NCBI RefSeq assembly: GCF_900090285.1
Contig: NZ_LT607754.1
Coordinates: forward strand, 2,294,001 to 2,358,000
DNA length: 64,000 bases
DNA from: Micromonospora inositola
GTDB lineage: Bacteria > Actinomycetota > Actinomycetes > Mycobacteriales > Micromonosporaceae
Direction: 5' to 3'
Positions 21,543 through 31,743 of the stretch are shown here, piece by piece. The number at the start of each line of letters is the position of its first letter. The first letter of the stretch is position 1. The position numbers and the translations under genes were made by a program. The notes below the pieces were generated by a model. That model worked only from the letters and a program-made list of their open reading frames with translations, had not been told where the DNA came from and did not search any database.

Positions 21543-23222
21543 GTGGTGAGCAAGCGCTTCACCGCTGGCGGGGTCGCGATCGCGGCCGCGCTGGCACTCA
21601 CGGTGACCGGTCTGGTCGCACCGGCCAACGCCGGGCCGACCAGCACCCGGACCTTCACCGTGGTGGCAAAGGACGGCGTCTCCGCCAGCACGGCCATCGC
21701 CGCGATCAAGGCCGCGGGCGGAACGGTGGTCTCCCGCACGGACAACGTCGGAATGTTCCGCGTGGTCAGCAACCGTACCGACTTCGCCAGCAGGGTCGCG
21801 GCCAGCGGGTCTCTCGTCGGCGCCGCCCAGCGGAAGGCCGTCGGCTACGCGCCGCGGGCCGACCTCGACAAGGTCGAGCGCGAAAACCTGGCCACCGCGG
21901 CGAAGACCAAGGGCGGCATCGAACTGGCGAAGGGTCCCAGCGGCCTCGACCCGCTCGACGACAAGCTGTGGGGCCTGTCAATGATCCACGCCGACCGGGC
22001 CCGTGCCGTCGAGGACGGCAGCTCCGCCGTGACCGTCGGCATCCTCGACACCGGCGTCGACGCCAGCAACCCCGACCTCGCCGGCAACTTCAGCTGGTCG
22101 CTGTCGAAGAACTTCGCTCCGGACATGACCGACATCGACGGCGCGTGCGAGGTCGCGAGCTGTCTCGACCCGGTCGGCACCGACGACGGCGGCCACGGCA
22201 CGCACGTCGCGGGCACCGTCGGCGCGGCCGCCAACGGCTTCGGGGTCTCCGGCGTCGCGCCGGGCGTCACCCTGGTCGAGCTCAAGGGTGGGCAGGACTC
22301 CGGATACTTCTTCCTCGACCCCGTCGTCAACGCGCTGGTCCACGCCGGCGACAAGGGCCTCGACGTGGTCAACATGTCGTTCTACGTCGACCCGTGGCTC
22401 TACAACTGCGCCAACAACCCGACCGACTCGCCCGAGGCCCGGGCGGAGCAGCGGGCCATCATCACGGCGATGAAGCGGGCGCTCAACTACGCGCACGACC
22501 ACGGCGTCACGCTCGTCGGTGCCCTCGGCAACAACCACGAGGACCTCGGCAAGCCCCGCGTCGACACCAGCAGCCCGGACTACGGCCCCGCGCCCTACCA
22601 CCGGCCGATCGACAACGACACCTGCCTCGACCTGCCAGTGGAGGGGCCGCACGTGATCGGCGTCTCGTCGGTCGGCCCGTCGGGCCGTAAGGCCGACTAC
22701 TCCAACTACGGCACCGAGCAGATCTCGGTCGCTGCGCCGGGCGGCTGGTTCCGCGACGGCTACGGGACCGACGCCTACCGCACCGACGCCAACATGATCC
22801 TCTCCAGCTACCCCAAGAGGGTGCTGCAGGAGGAGGGCTCGGTCGACGAGAACGGCAACATCGTGCCGGAGGCCCAGACCTTCGTGTTCAAGCAGTGCAC
22901 CGCCACCGGTGTCTGTGGCTACTACACCTACCTGCAGGGCACGTCGATGGCGTCGCCGCACGCCGCCGGCGTCGCATCGCTGATCGTCAGCCGGTTCGGC
23001 AGCGCGACCCAGGGCGGGTTCGGGCTCGCGCCGGACGCGGTGGAGAGCCACCTCTACGCCACCGCCGACGAGCACGCCTGCCCGCAGCCGCGGATGCAGA
23101 CCTACCAGCGCGAGGACCGCAGTGGCCAGTTCAACGCCTACTGCGAGGGCGGCGAGGAGTTCAACGGCTTCTACGGGTACGGGATCGTCGACGCGTACGC
23201 CGCAGTGACCACCCCAATGTGA
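21543..23222 (+). CDS. secreted S8 family serine protease (subtilase)
   Basis: The 559-aa precursor has a Sec signal peptide (FTAGGVAIAAALALTVTGLVAPANA, cleavage after about residue 30). An inhibitor-like prodomain follows (RTFTVVAKDGVSASTAIAAIKAAGG), then the subtilisin catalytic domain. The catalytic triad is Asp169 (VGILDTGVD), His218 (GGHGTHVAGT) and Ser468 (LQGTSMASPHAAGVA), with the oxyanion Asn in ALGNNH. It is an extracellular protease. The start is one of two adjacent GTG codons after AGAGGA. Confidence 0.93.
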   Translation: MVSKRFTAGGVAIAAALALTVTGLVAPANAGPTSTRTFTVVAKDGVSASTAIAAIKAAGGTVVSRTDNVGMFRVVSNRTDFASRVAASGSLVGAAQRKAVGYAPRADLDKVERENLATAAKTKGGIELAKGPSGLDPLDDKLWGLSMIHADRARAVEDGSSAVTVGILDTGVDASNPDLAGNFSWSLSKNFAPDMTDIDGACEVASCLDPVGTDDGGHGTHVAGTVGAAANGFGVSGVAPGVTLVELKGGQDSGYFFLDPVVNALVHAGDKGLDVVNMSFYVDPWLYNCANNPTDSPEARAEQRAIITAMKRALNYAHDHGVTLVGALGNNHEDLGKPRVDTSSPDYGPAPYHRPIDNDTCLDLPVEGPHVIGVSSVGPSGRKADYSNYGTEQISVAAPGGWFRDGYGTDAYRTDANMILSSYPKRVLQEEGSVDENGNIVPEAQTFVFKQCTATGVCGYYTYLQGTSMASPHAAGVASLIVSRFGSATQGGFGLAPDAVESHLYATADEHACPQPRMQTYQREDRSGQFNAYCEGGEEFNGFYGYGIVDAYAAVTTPM

Positions 23223-23235
23223 CAGCCGGTACCAC

Positions 23236-23276
23236 CGTGCGGGCCCGGGTGACCGACGGTCGCCCGGGCCCGCACG
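23236..23276. terminator. bidirectional terminator between subtilase and iclR
   Basis: A perfect 14-bp stem (23236-23249 with 23263-23276) has a 13-base loop and lies between two convergent genes. Confidence 0.8.
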
Positions 23277-23303
23277 TGTGCGCTGCTCGGCTCGGCCGGC
23301 CCG

Positions 23304-23951
23304 TCAGGAGAGGGCGGCGGCGATGGCCGTGGCGGCGGTGGCCACCTGGGCGCCCACCACGTCGAGGTCCAGCGGGGCCAACGACACCACCCCGACGCTC
23401 GCCTCCAGCCCGGGCACGCCGAGCACCGGCGCGGCCACCCCGCACGCCCCGGACTCCAGCTCCCCGCTGGTGCTCACCGGGCCGGCGGCGCCCGCCCGCC
23501 CGGCCAGGATGGCCCGCCCGGCAGCCCCGCGTTCCAGCGGATGGCGGGACCCGGTGCGGTACGCCACGTGGAACGACGTCCAACTCGGCTCCACCACCGC
23601 CAGGGCGACCCCCTCGCCGCCCTCGACCACGGTGAGGTGCGCAGTCGCGCCGGCCTGCTCGGCCAGCCGGCGCAGCGCGGGCAGCGCCCCCTCGGCGAGC
23701 AGCGGCTGCGCCCGCCGGGCCAGGTGCAGCACGCCCAGGCCGAGGCGCAGCCGGCCGGCGCCGTCGCGGCGAAGCATGCCGTGCGCGGTCAACGCGCCGA
23801 CCAGCCGGTAGACGGCCGCCCGCCCGATGCCCAACCGGTTCGCCGCCTCGGTGACGGTCAGCCCGCCGGGCGCGTCGGCGACCAGGTGCAGCAGGCGCAA
23901 GCCCCGATCGAGGGTCTGCGCGGTCTCTCCCGCGCGTGCCGCCGTGTCCAC
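23304..23951 (-). CDS. IclR family transcriptional regulator
   Basis: The 215-aa protein has a winged-helix domain (TLDRGLRLLHLVADAPGGLTVTEAANRLGIGRAAVYRLVGAL) and a shortened IclR effector domain (ATAHLTVVEGGEGVALAVVEPS, then AAGRAILAGR). It starts at GTG. IclR regulators often control aromatic catabolism, so it might act on the tyrosine genes 20 kb away, but its only neighbours are a protease gene and cysS. The effector is unknown. Confidence 0.87.
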   Translation of the reverse strand: MDTAARAGETAQTLDRGLRLLHLVADAPGGLTVTEAANRLGIGRAAVYRLVGALTAHGMLRRDGAGRLRLGLGVLHLARRAQPLLAEGALPALRRLAEQAGATAHLTVVEGGEGVALAVVEPSWTSFHVAYRTGSRHPLERGAAGRAILAGRAGAAGPVSTSGELESGACGVAAPVLGVPGLEASVGVVSLAPLDLDVVGAQVATAATAIAAALS

Positions 23952-24014
23952 AGCACGCAGCGTACGACCCGGCTCCGGCCAACCTCGAAATGCACGGACG
24001 GCTACCCTTGTACG

Positions 24015-25429
<1,415 letters not shown>

Positions 25430-25430
<1 letters not shown>

Positions 25431-26557
25431 TGGCCGGCAACTCGCAGCGCCGTGGCCGGCGACTGAGCCCCAAGGCAGGAGCCCCGAAGGGCTCCGGCGG
25501 CAAGAACAAGGACTCCCTCGCCGGCCGGGGCAAGACCCTGCCTGCCGACGAGCGGCCCTGGCACAAGGCGTACTCGGGCACCGAGAAGCTGCCCCAGCGC
25601 ACCGCCTGGAAGCAGGACAAGGAGCGCCGCGCGGCGGCCGAGGAGGGGCGGGCCCCCAAGATCGGCCAGCCGGGCAGCAAGGACACCACCTGGGGCAAGG
25701 GCGGCGGCCGCGGCGTCCCGGCGGCCCGGGGTGCCGGCGGCCGGGGCGGCAAGCCCACCGGCCGCTCCGGCCCGCGGGTCGCGCCGGGCCGCAAGTCCAA
25801 CCCCGCCAAGGACAGCCCGGAGCTGCTGGTCGGTCGCAACCCGGTGCTGGAGTCGCTGCGCGCCCAGGTGCCGGCGACCGCCCTCTACACGGCTCAGGGC
25901 ATCGACGCCGACGACCGGATCAACGAGATCGTCCGGACCGCCGCCGACCGGGGCATCGCGATCCTGGAGGTCAGCCGCGCCGAGCTGGACCGGATGACCG
26001 GGGGCGTGCTGCACCAGGGCGTCGGCCTGCAGGTGCCGCCGTTCGCCTACGAGCCGTTCGAGGACATGATGGCGGCCGCGCTGGAGCAGCCCGCGCCGCT
26101 GCTGGTCGCGCTGGACGGGGTCACCGACCCGCGCAACCTCGGCGCGGTGATCCGGTCCGCCGCCGCGTTCGGCGCGCAGGGTGTCTTCGTACCCGAGCGG
26201 CGGGCCGCCGGGATCACCGCGACCGCCTGGCGGACCAGCGCCGGCGCGGCCGCGCGGGTGCCGGTCGGCCAGGTCACCAACCTGACCCGGGCGCTCAAGG
26301 CCTGCAAGGACGCCGGCTTCATGGTGGTCGGCCTGGACGCCGACGGCGACACCGACCTCTACGACCTGGAGGCCGCGGTCGGGCCGCTGGTGGTGGTGGT
26401 CGGCTCCGAGGGGCGCGGGCTGTCCCGGCTGGTCGGGGAGACCTGCGACCTGACCGTCGGCATTCCGATGGTCTCCGAGGTCGAGTCGCTCAACGCCAGC
26501 GTCGCCGCCGCGGTCACCCTCGCCGAGGTCGCCCGCCGTCGCGCCCTGGAAGTCTGA
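25430..26557 (+). CDS. rlmB: 23S rRNA (guanosine-2'-O)-methyltransferase, RlmB/TrmH type
   Basis: The 375-aa protein has a basic, low-complexity N-terminal extension of about 125 residues rich in Lys, Gly and Arg. A SpoU substrate-binding domain ([22 protein letters not shown]) and a SPOUT methylase domain follow. The three SPOUT motifs are visible: [32 protein letters not shown] and [22 protein letters not shown], which form the knotted SAM site. It probably methylates a guanosine of 23S rRNA. The ATG overlaps the cysS stop (TGATG). Confidence 0.92.
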
Positions 26558-26567
26558 GCAGCTGGGC

Positions 26568-26610
26568 AAGGCCCCTGCCCTGCCGCGTTCGCGGCGGTGG
26601 GAGGGGCCTT
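26568..26610 (+). terminator. compound hairpin terminator after rlmB
   Basis: AAGGCCCCT (26568-26576) pairs with AGGGGCCTT (26602-26610). An inner GCCGCG / CGCGGC hairpin sits between the arms, and TT follows. The convergent membrane-protein gene ends at 26620. Confidence 0.8.
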
Positions 26611-26619
26611 TCCGCGTTC

Positions 26620-27216
26620 CTAGATCTGGTGGGTCCAGGCGACGAACAGCAGCGCCCCGGCCACCGCGATCAGCAGCGTGACCGGGATCAGCCAGGGCGC
26701 GGGCCGCGCCCCGTCCAGGCCCCCGGTCAGGCGCTGGTGCACGGCGGCGATCCCCACCAGCGCGGCCAGGCCGGCGGCGGCCAGTGGCAGGCCGACGAGG
26801 AAGTGCGCCAGCCAGGCGCCGGCCCGGGTGGGGCCGCCCCACGAGTTCGTGTACGGACCGGGGTCGACGACGCCGTACAGAACGCCGCGCAGCACCATCA
26901 GCAGTTCGACGCCGAGTGGGACCAGGGCCGCGAGGCCGAGCAGCAGGCTCAGCAATCCGTGGCCGACGACGGCGACCGGGCCCGGGCGCCGTCCGGCGCC
27001 GGCGACCGGTGGCGCCCCGAGCAGCCCGGTGCGCAGGGCCCGCCAGCGTCGGGCGGCTCGGTCCGAACGGCCGAGCGGGGCGGTCACCAGCGCGAAGACG
27101 GCCAGCGGAGCCAGCGCCGCGCAGTAGACCAGGCTGCTGCCGGCCAGCCGGGTCATCCGGTACGAGCGGGAACGGGCTGTCCGGTGCTGGCCGGCGTCGT
27201 CGGTCACGGTGGTCAC
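26620..27216 (-). CDS. conserved membrane protein of unknown function
   Basis: The 198-aa protein has four hydrophobic segments: SSLVYCAALAPLAVFALVTAPLG, VGHGLLSLLLGLAALVPLGVELLMVL, LAHFLVGLPLAAAGLAALVGIAAV and PWLIPVTLLIAVAGALLFVAW. An extracytoplasmic-looking stretch (GVVDPGPYTNSWGGPTRAGAW) lies between the second and third. I do not recognise the family. The GTG start at 27216 has GAGGAG 7 bases upstream and is preferred over the ATG at 27246. Confidence 0.75.
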   Translation of the reverse strand: MTTVTDDAGQHRTARSRSYRMTRLAGSSLVYCAALAPLAVFALVTAPLGRSDRAARRWRALRTGLLGAPPVAGAGRRPGPVAVVGHGLLSLLLGLAALVPLGVELLMVLRGVLYGVVDPGPYTNSWGGPTRAGAWLAHFLVGLPLAAAGLAALVGIAAVHQRLTGGLDGARPAPWLIPVTLLIAVAGALLFVAWTHQI

Positions 27217-27337
27217 GGCATCTCCTCGGGGTCGGTGAGCTGCCATGACGCTACGAGCGGGGAGAGCCGCACCGGATCAACCCGCAGAGCCACCTCTGTC
27301 CTGCCACTCAGGTAGCAGCAGCCGACGGCGGTACGAC

Positions 27338-27373
27338 GAAAGGGGCGGTCCGCCGAAGCGGGCCGCCCCTTTC
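27338..27373 (-). terminator. terminator of msiK
   Basis: GAAAGGGGCGG (27338-27348) pairs with CCGCCCCTTTC (27363-27373). Read on the minus strand, the stem begins 12 bases after the msiK stop and ends in a short T-rich tract. Confidence 0.8.
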
Positions 27374-27385
27374 TTGTCGCGTACG

Positions 27386-28477
<1,092 letters not shown>

Positions 28478-28480
28478 GGT

Positions 28481-28490
28481 GAAGCGCTTC
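28481..28490. promoter_or_regulatory. GAAGCGCTTC palindrome at the msiK start
   Basis: The 10-bp palindrome ends 3 bases before the msiK start codon and overlaps its ribosome binding site. Its AGCGCT core resembles LacI-family sugar operators. No LacI gene is in the window. Confidence 0.35.
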
Positions 28491-28611
28491 CTTTCACCGG
28501 CAGGAACGTGCCGGACGATCCGAGTGAAGGAGCGACCGGCGCCGTACGGTGCCGGCCAGCGGGCGTCGCCCGGGCAGCCGAGGCCAGCCGGACTGTCGTC
28601 CGTGTCACTGC

Positions 28612-28640
28612 ACGGTAAACGGCTTTTCCGACCCTGCCAA
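28612..28640 (-). promoter_or_regulatory. msiK promoter
   Basis: On the minus strand TTGGCA (28640-28635) and TACCGT (28617-28612) are spaced by exactly 17 bp. The predicted transcript starts near 28605, leaving a leader of about 128 bases. The rest of 28478-28840 holds no gene that I can support. Confidence 0.6.
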
Positions 28641-28807
28641 GACGAGCGGCGCGGGGTGGGATGGACGGCATGGGCATTCCGGTCACACCGGCAGTCCAGG
28701 GGATCAATCTTCACGGCCATGGGCGGCTTCCGGCGTCGATCCGTCGGCGTCGGGGTCGGGAAATTGACGTTTCCCGTGCTCGGGACTCCTGCCGAGCGGG
28801 AAATCCG

Positions 28808-28831
28808 GACGTCAGTCGCTATGCTGACGTC
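28808..28831 (+). promoter_or_regulatory. tRNA-Thr promoter region with perfect inverted repeat
   Basis: TATGCT (28820-28825), a good -10 box, lies 16 bases before the tRNA. It overlaps a perfect inverted repeat, GACGTCAG (28808-28815) and CTGACGTC (28824-28831) with an 8-base centre. The palindrome may be a control site, or a stem in the tRNA precursor leader if transcription starts further upstream. Confidence 0.5.
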
Positions 28832-28840
28832 GACGCACAC

Positions 28841-28917
28841 GCCCCTGTAGCTCAGCTGGCCAGAGCACTCGCCTTGTAAGCGAGATGTCGCCGGTTCGAT
28901 CCCGGCCGGGGGCTCCA
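28841..28917 (+). tRNA. tRNA-Thr (anticodon TGT)
   Basis: The sequence folds as a 77-base cloverleaf. The 7-bp acceptor stem is GCCCCTG / CGGGGGC. The D-arm is around TAGCTCAGCTGGCCAGAG. The anticodon stem CTCGC / GCGAG holds loop CTTGTAA, giving anticodon TGT. The T-arm contains GGTTCGATCC. The CCA end is encoded. It reads ACA codons, which are rare in this GC-rich genome. Confidence 0.95.
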
Positions 28918-29025
28918 GACATCTACCAGCCAAAACCCGCCTGGTGTACCCATCAAGGGACGGCCGGACGGGCGGCTGACATCCATTTCTGACATCAGTC
29001 GACCGGGCCGAACGCTTCCCCGAGC

Positions 29026-29232
29026 TTGCGCAGGGCCTTCACCTCGGTCGCCGCCCAGATGTTCGGCGTCCACGAGCAGATCTCGGCGTGGGCAGCGATC
29101 GTCGCCGTCCCAGTGTTCGCCTGGGAAATCTGCCTCGCTCTGTACCTGATCCTCAAGACTTTCCGGCCCTCGGCCGCGGCGAGACTCGCCCCGGTGCCGG
29201 TCGTAGCCGACGCCCATCCCACAGCCGTGTAG
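29026..29232 (+). pseudogene. C-terminal remnant of a DUF4386-like membrane protein
   Basis: The frame around 29050-29170 encodes a stretch with QMFGVHEQISAWAAIVAVPVFAWE and LALYLILKTFRPSA. This resembles the last transmembrane helix and terminal turn of DUF4386 proteins, which are normally over 200 aa. No start or earlier helices are present; a stop occurs just upstream. I read it as a decayed fragment. The flanks 28918-29025 and 29233-29480 contain nothing else that I recognise. Confidence 0.5.
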
Positions 29233-29480
29233 CCGAAGCTGGTGCGAGTCCTCGTTCTTGGCGTCCAGGACGTGGTGCCCGTCCATGCTTCCCGCTCCGC
29301 CCCGAAGACAGATAAACACGGCACGTGCGGGTACCAGGCCTACAGCGACACGCAGCAGGGCGGCACGGGCCGGGTGGAGACTCGCGACAAAGCCAGCCGT
29401 GCCGTAGTCACCGGCCCACGCCGGACAACTGAGACAACCCGGCGCTGCCGCTTGCGGACGAGCGCGGAAAGGGGCACGTC

Positions 29481-29639
29481 ATGACATCGGTTGGCCAACG
29501 GATCAAGGGATTCCTGAACAGCCCGCAGGGGCGCAGGATGATGGAGCGCGGGCGGCGTCAGGCGGCGAAGCCGAGCACGCAGCAGAAGCTTCGGCAGTTC
29601 GCGGAGCGGATGACCGGCCGGCCGCTGGGCGGCCGCTGA
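29481..29639 (+). CDS. small basic protein (52 aa), unknown function
   Basis: The ORF begins MTSVGQRIKGFLNSPQGRRM and ends in RMTGRPLGGR. It is rich in Arg, Lys and Gln, with an amphipathic helical look and no membrane segment. AAAGGGG lies upstream of the ATG, codon third positions are GC-rich, and a strong hairpin follows the stop, all supporting a real gene. The basic charge suggests nucleic-acid or ribosome contact, which is only a guess. Confidence 0.6.
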   Translation: MTSVGQRIKGFLNSPQGRRMMERGRRQAAKPSTQQKLRQFAERMTGRPLGGR

Positions 29640-29657
29640 CAGCGCGTGGGCCGGACA

Positions 29658-29717
29658 GGCAGCGGGCGCACAGCCGAATGAGGGATTTGCGGTCCCTCAC
29701 GCTGTCCGCCCGCTGCC
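29658..29717. terminator. three-tier hairpin
   Basis: Outer arms GGCAGCGGGCG (29658-29668) and CGCCCGCTGCC (29707-29717), middle arms ACAGC / GCTGT and an inner TGAGGGA (29679-29685) / TCCCTCA (29693-29699) form one nested structure. It lies between the 52-aa gene and the convergent DUF2188 gene and probably terminates both. Confidence 0.75.
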
Positions 29718-29782
29718 GTGTCATCTGTGCCTGACCTACCTGCCCGGACCGGTATCGAACCTTGCTGGCAGCAACAAGCAGC

Positions 29783-30013
29783 TCAGCCCTTGATCTGGCG
29801 AGGGTCGCGGCTCCGGGGGTAGGTGTTCTTCTCGCCAATGGTGCCGTCTTTCTTCTTGATCACGTGCTCGACGTCGCGCTCGATGGCCATCTGCCGGCCC
29901 GCCGCTTCGGCCTCGGCCTTGGCGTCGTGGGCCGTGCTCGCGCGCTGGTTGCCCTCAGGACGGTTCTTCCACTGTCCATCCTCGTGGTACGTCTCGATGT
30001 CGCCCTTCGCCAT
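29783..30013 (-). CDS. DUF2188-like small protein
   Basis: The 76-aa protein begins MAKGDIETYHEDGQWKNRPE and contains AKAEAEAAGRQMAIERDVEHVIKKKDGTIGEKNTY. This is the DUF2188 pattern of a short beta strand with a W, an Ala-rich helix and a 'H-hydrophobic-I-KKDGTI' strand. The function is unknown. The ATG is chosen because GGGAGG lies 7 bases upstream; an upstream in-frame ATG lacks one. Confidence 0.75.
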   Translation of the reverse strand: MAKGDIETYHEDGQWKNRPEGNQRASTAHDAKAEAEAAGRQMAIERDVEHVIKKKDGTIGEKNTYPRSRDPRQIKG

Positions 30014-30177
30014 CTTGTGCCCTCCCTTGTCGGCGTGGTCAGTCATGAATATCTGCCCCAGCCAGATCGCCCCCCAAACATCCGTCACACCGCTCTGCCA
30101 ACAACAGCAGTCGAAGGGGCGAGGCGTCGACGGGCAGGCCGAGTCAGCAGGGGAGTCAGCGAGCGCGGCCCCTGCAC

Positions 30178-30210
30178 CGGCGCGGGCGGCCGCCGTCGCC
30201 GCCCGCGCCG
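30178..30210 (-). terminator. terminator of the carboxymuconolactone-decarboxylase gene
   Basis: A perfect 13-bp stem (30178-30190 with 30198-30210) has a 7-base loop and lies just downstream of the minus-strand stop at 30218. The rest of 30014-30217 shows only a short GAGTCAGC direct repeat (30141 and 30153). Confidence 0.8.
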
Positions 30211-30217
30211 ACGCGGA

Positions 30218-30682
30218 TCACCCCCAGTGCTGCGGGGCGGGCTGGCGGGTCGTCGCGTTGATCCGGTTGAAGAAGTTGGTGGTGGCCAGCCAGACCACCA
30301 GCGCGGCGAGTTCCTTCTCGGAGAAGTGCCGGGCGGCCTCGTCCCAGATCTCGTCGGGCACCGGGTCGCTCCGGTCGGCGAGCCGGGTCGTGGCTTCGGC
30401 CAGGGCGAGCGCGGCCCGCTCGGCGTCGGTGAAGTACGGGGTCTCGCGCCAGGCGGCCACGGCGAAGAGCCGTTCCTCCGTCTCGCCGGACTTTCGGGCG
30501 CTGCGGGCGCCCGAATCGACGCAGGCGCTGCAGCCGTTGATCTGGCTGGCCCGCAGGTGGACCAGCTCCAGGGTGCTGGCGGGGACGCCGGCGGAGTGCG
30601 CCGCCTTGTAGAGCAGGTTGATCGCCTGCACCGTGTCGGGGAGCAGCATCGCCGGGTTCTCGATCCGAGCCTGCATGGTCAT
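30218..30682 (-). CDS. carboxymuconolactone decarboxylase / AhpD-family protein
   Basis: The 154-aa protein has the AhpD-like core with a redox CxxC (INGCSACVDSGARSARKSGETEERLFAVAAW), a downstream helix pair (FTDAERAALALAEATTRL) and the C-terminal ELAALVVWLATTNFFNRINATTR. Such proteins act as peroxide- or thiol-dependent reductases. Genes of this type are the classical partners of ECF41 sigma factors, and the divergent neighbour is one. Confidence 0.9.
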   Translation of the reverse strand: MTMQARIENPAMLLPDTVQAINLLYKAAHSAGVPASTLELVHLRASQINGCSACVDSGARSARKSGETEERLFAVAAWRETPYFTDAERAALALAEATTRLADRSDPVPDEIWDEAARHFSEKELAALVVWLATTNFFNRINATTRQPAPQHWG

Positions 30683-30831
30683 TTCGGTCCGTCCTGTCTT
30701 GTTAGGCTGGCCGGCGTTCCTCGCGCCGCAGCATCTCGTCCGTCACCCTGATGTCGACGGCCGGGCCGGCGGCGTGACAGATGTGACTGCGGCCACACGG
30801 GGTCGGTGCGGCGGTCGGGATGGCGGGGGCC

Positions 30832-31719
30832 ATGAGCGACACGAACCTGTTGGGGCAGCGCTTCGAGGAGCAGCGTCCCCGGCTGCGGTCGGTGGCCCAG
30901 CGGATGCTCGGCGCGTCGGCGGAGGCCGAGGACGCCGTCCAGGACACCTGGCTGCGGCTCAGTCGCGCCGACGTCGAGGCCATCGACAACCTGCCGGGCT
31001 GGCTGACCACGACGGTGGGTCGGGTCTGTCTGGACCGTCTGCGCTCCGGCGCGGTACGGCACGAGCGGCCGGTCGACGTTCCGGAGGACGAGCGGACTCT
31101 GGCAGACCTGGCGGGGCGGGACCCGGAGCAGGAGGCCGTCCTCTCCGAGTCGGTGGGGCAGGCCTTGCAGGTGGTGCTCGGCACCCTCGGCCCGACCGAA
31201 CGGCTGGCGTTCGTCCTGCACGACATGTTCGCGGTCTCCTTCGAGGAGATCGCGACCGTGGTCGACCGCAGTCCCACGGCGGTCCGGCAGATCGCCAGCC
31301 GCGCCCGGCGGCGGGTGCAGAGCCGGTCGGCGACGCCGGAGGTCGACCCCGCACGGCAGCGCCGGGTCGTCGCGGCGTTCCTCGCCGCCTCCCGGGAGGG
31401 CCGGTTCGAGGAGCTGCTCACCCTGCTCGACCCGCACGTGGTGCTGCGCGCCGACCCGGCCGCCGTCCGGATGGGCGGGACCGGCGAGACCCGGGGCGCG
31501 TCGGCCGTGGCCGCGTTCTTCTCCGGCCGGGCACAGGCCGCGGTGCCGGCGCTCGTCGATGCGATGCCCGGCGCCCTGGTGGTGGTCGACGGGCGGAACC
31601 GCCTCGTGCTCAGCTTCACCGTCACCGACCGGATCATCGGCATCGAGGTGGTGGCCGACCCGGAGCAACTGGGCGAGCTCGACCTCGTGGTGGATCGGTC
31701 GGAAGGGCCGGTTCGGTAG
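30832..31719 (+). CDS. ECF41-type (SigJ-like) RNA polymerase sigma factor
   Basis: The 295-aa protein has sigma region 2 (RFEEQRPRLRSVAQRMLGASAEAEDAVQDTWLRL) and region 4 (LGTLGPTERLAFVLHDMFAVSFEEIATVVDRSPTAVRQIASRARRRV). A SnoaL-like C-terminal extension of about 120 residues is typical of ECF41 and replaces an anti-sigma factor. The NPDKL-like element reads ADPEQL near the end, while the DGGGK-like element appears as DPAAV. The start is MSDTNLLGQRFEE at 30832; an ATG at 30820 is also possible. Confidence 0.88.
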   Translation: MSDTNLLGQRFEEQRPRLRSVAQRMLGASAEAEDAVQDTWLRLSRADVEAIDNLPGWLTTTVGRVCLDRLRSGAVRHERPVDVPEDERTLADLAGRDPEQEAVLSESVGQALQVVLGTLGPTERLAFVLHDMFAVSFEEIATVVDRSPTAVRQIASRARRRVQSRSATPEVDPARQRRVVAAFLAASREGRFEELLTLLDPHVVLRADPAAVRMGGTGETRGASAVAAFFSGRAQAAVPALVDAMPGALVVVDGRNRLVLSFTVTDRIIGIEVVADPEQLGELDLVVDRSEGPVR

Positions 31720-31743
31720 CCTGACCGGGGAGGGGATGGGTCG

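Noticed and set aside
23541..24014. 158-codon extension of cysS into the iclR region
   Set aside because: It runs antisense through the IclR helix-turn-helix and is not part of any known CysS; the GTG at 24015 gives the normal N-terminus.
28918..29480. Mobile element or prophage remnant after tRNA-Thr
   Set aside because: No integrase, transposase, inverted terminal repeats or second attachment sequence could be found, only a short DUF4386-like fragment.
30756..30779. ECF41 promoter TGTCACG-N13-CGTC on the minus strand
   Set aside because: The spacer is about 3 bases shorter than the reported motif, and the -35 differs at one base. I do not list it as a promoter, only as a weak match in a finding.
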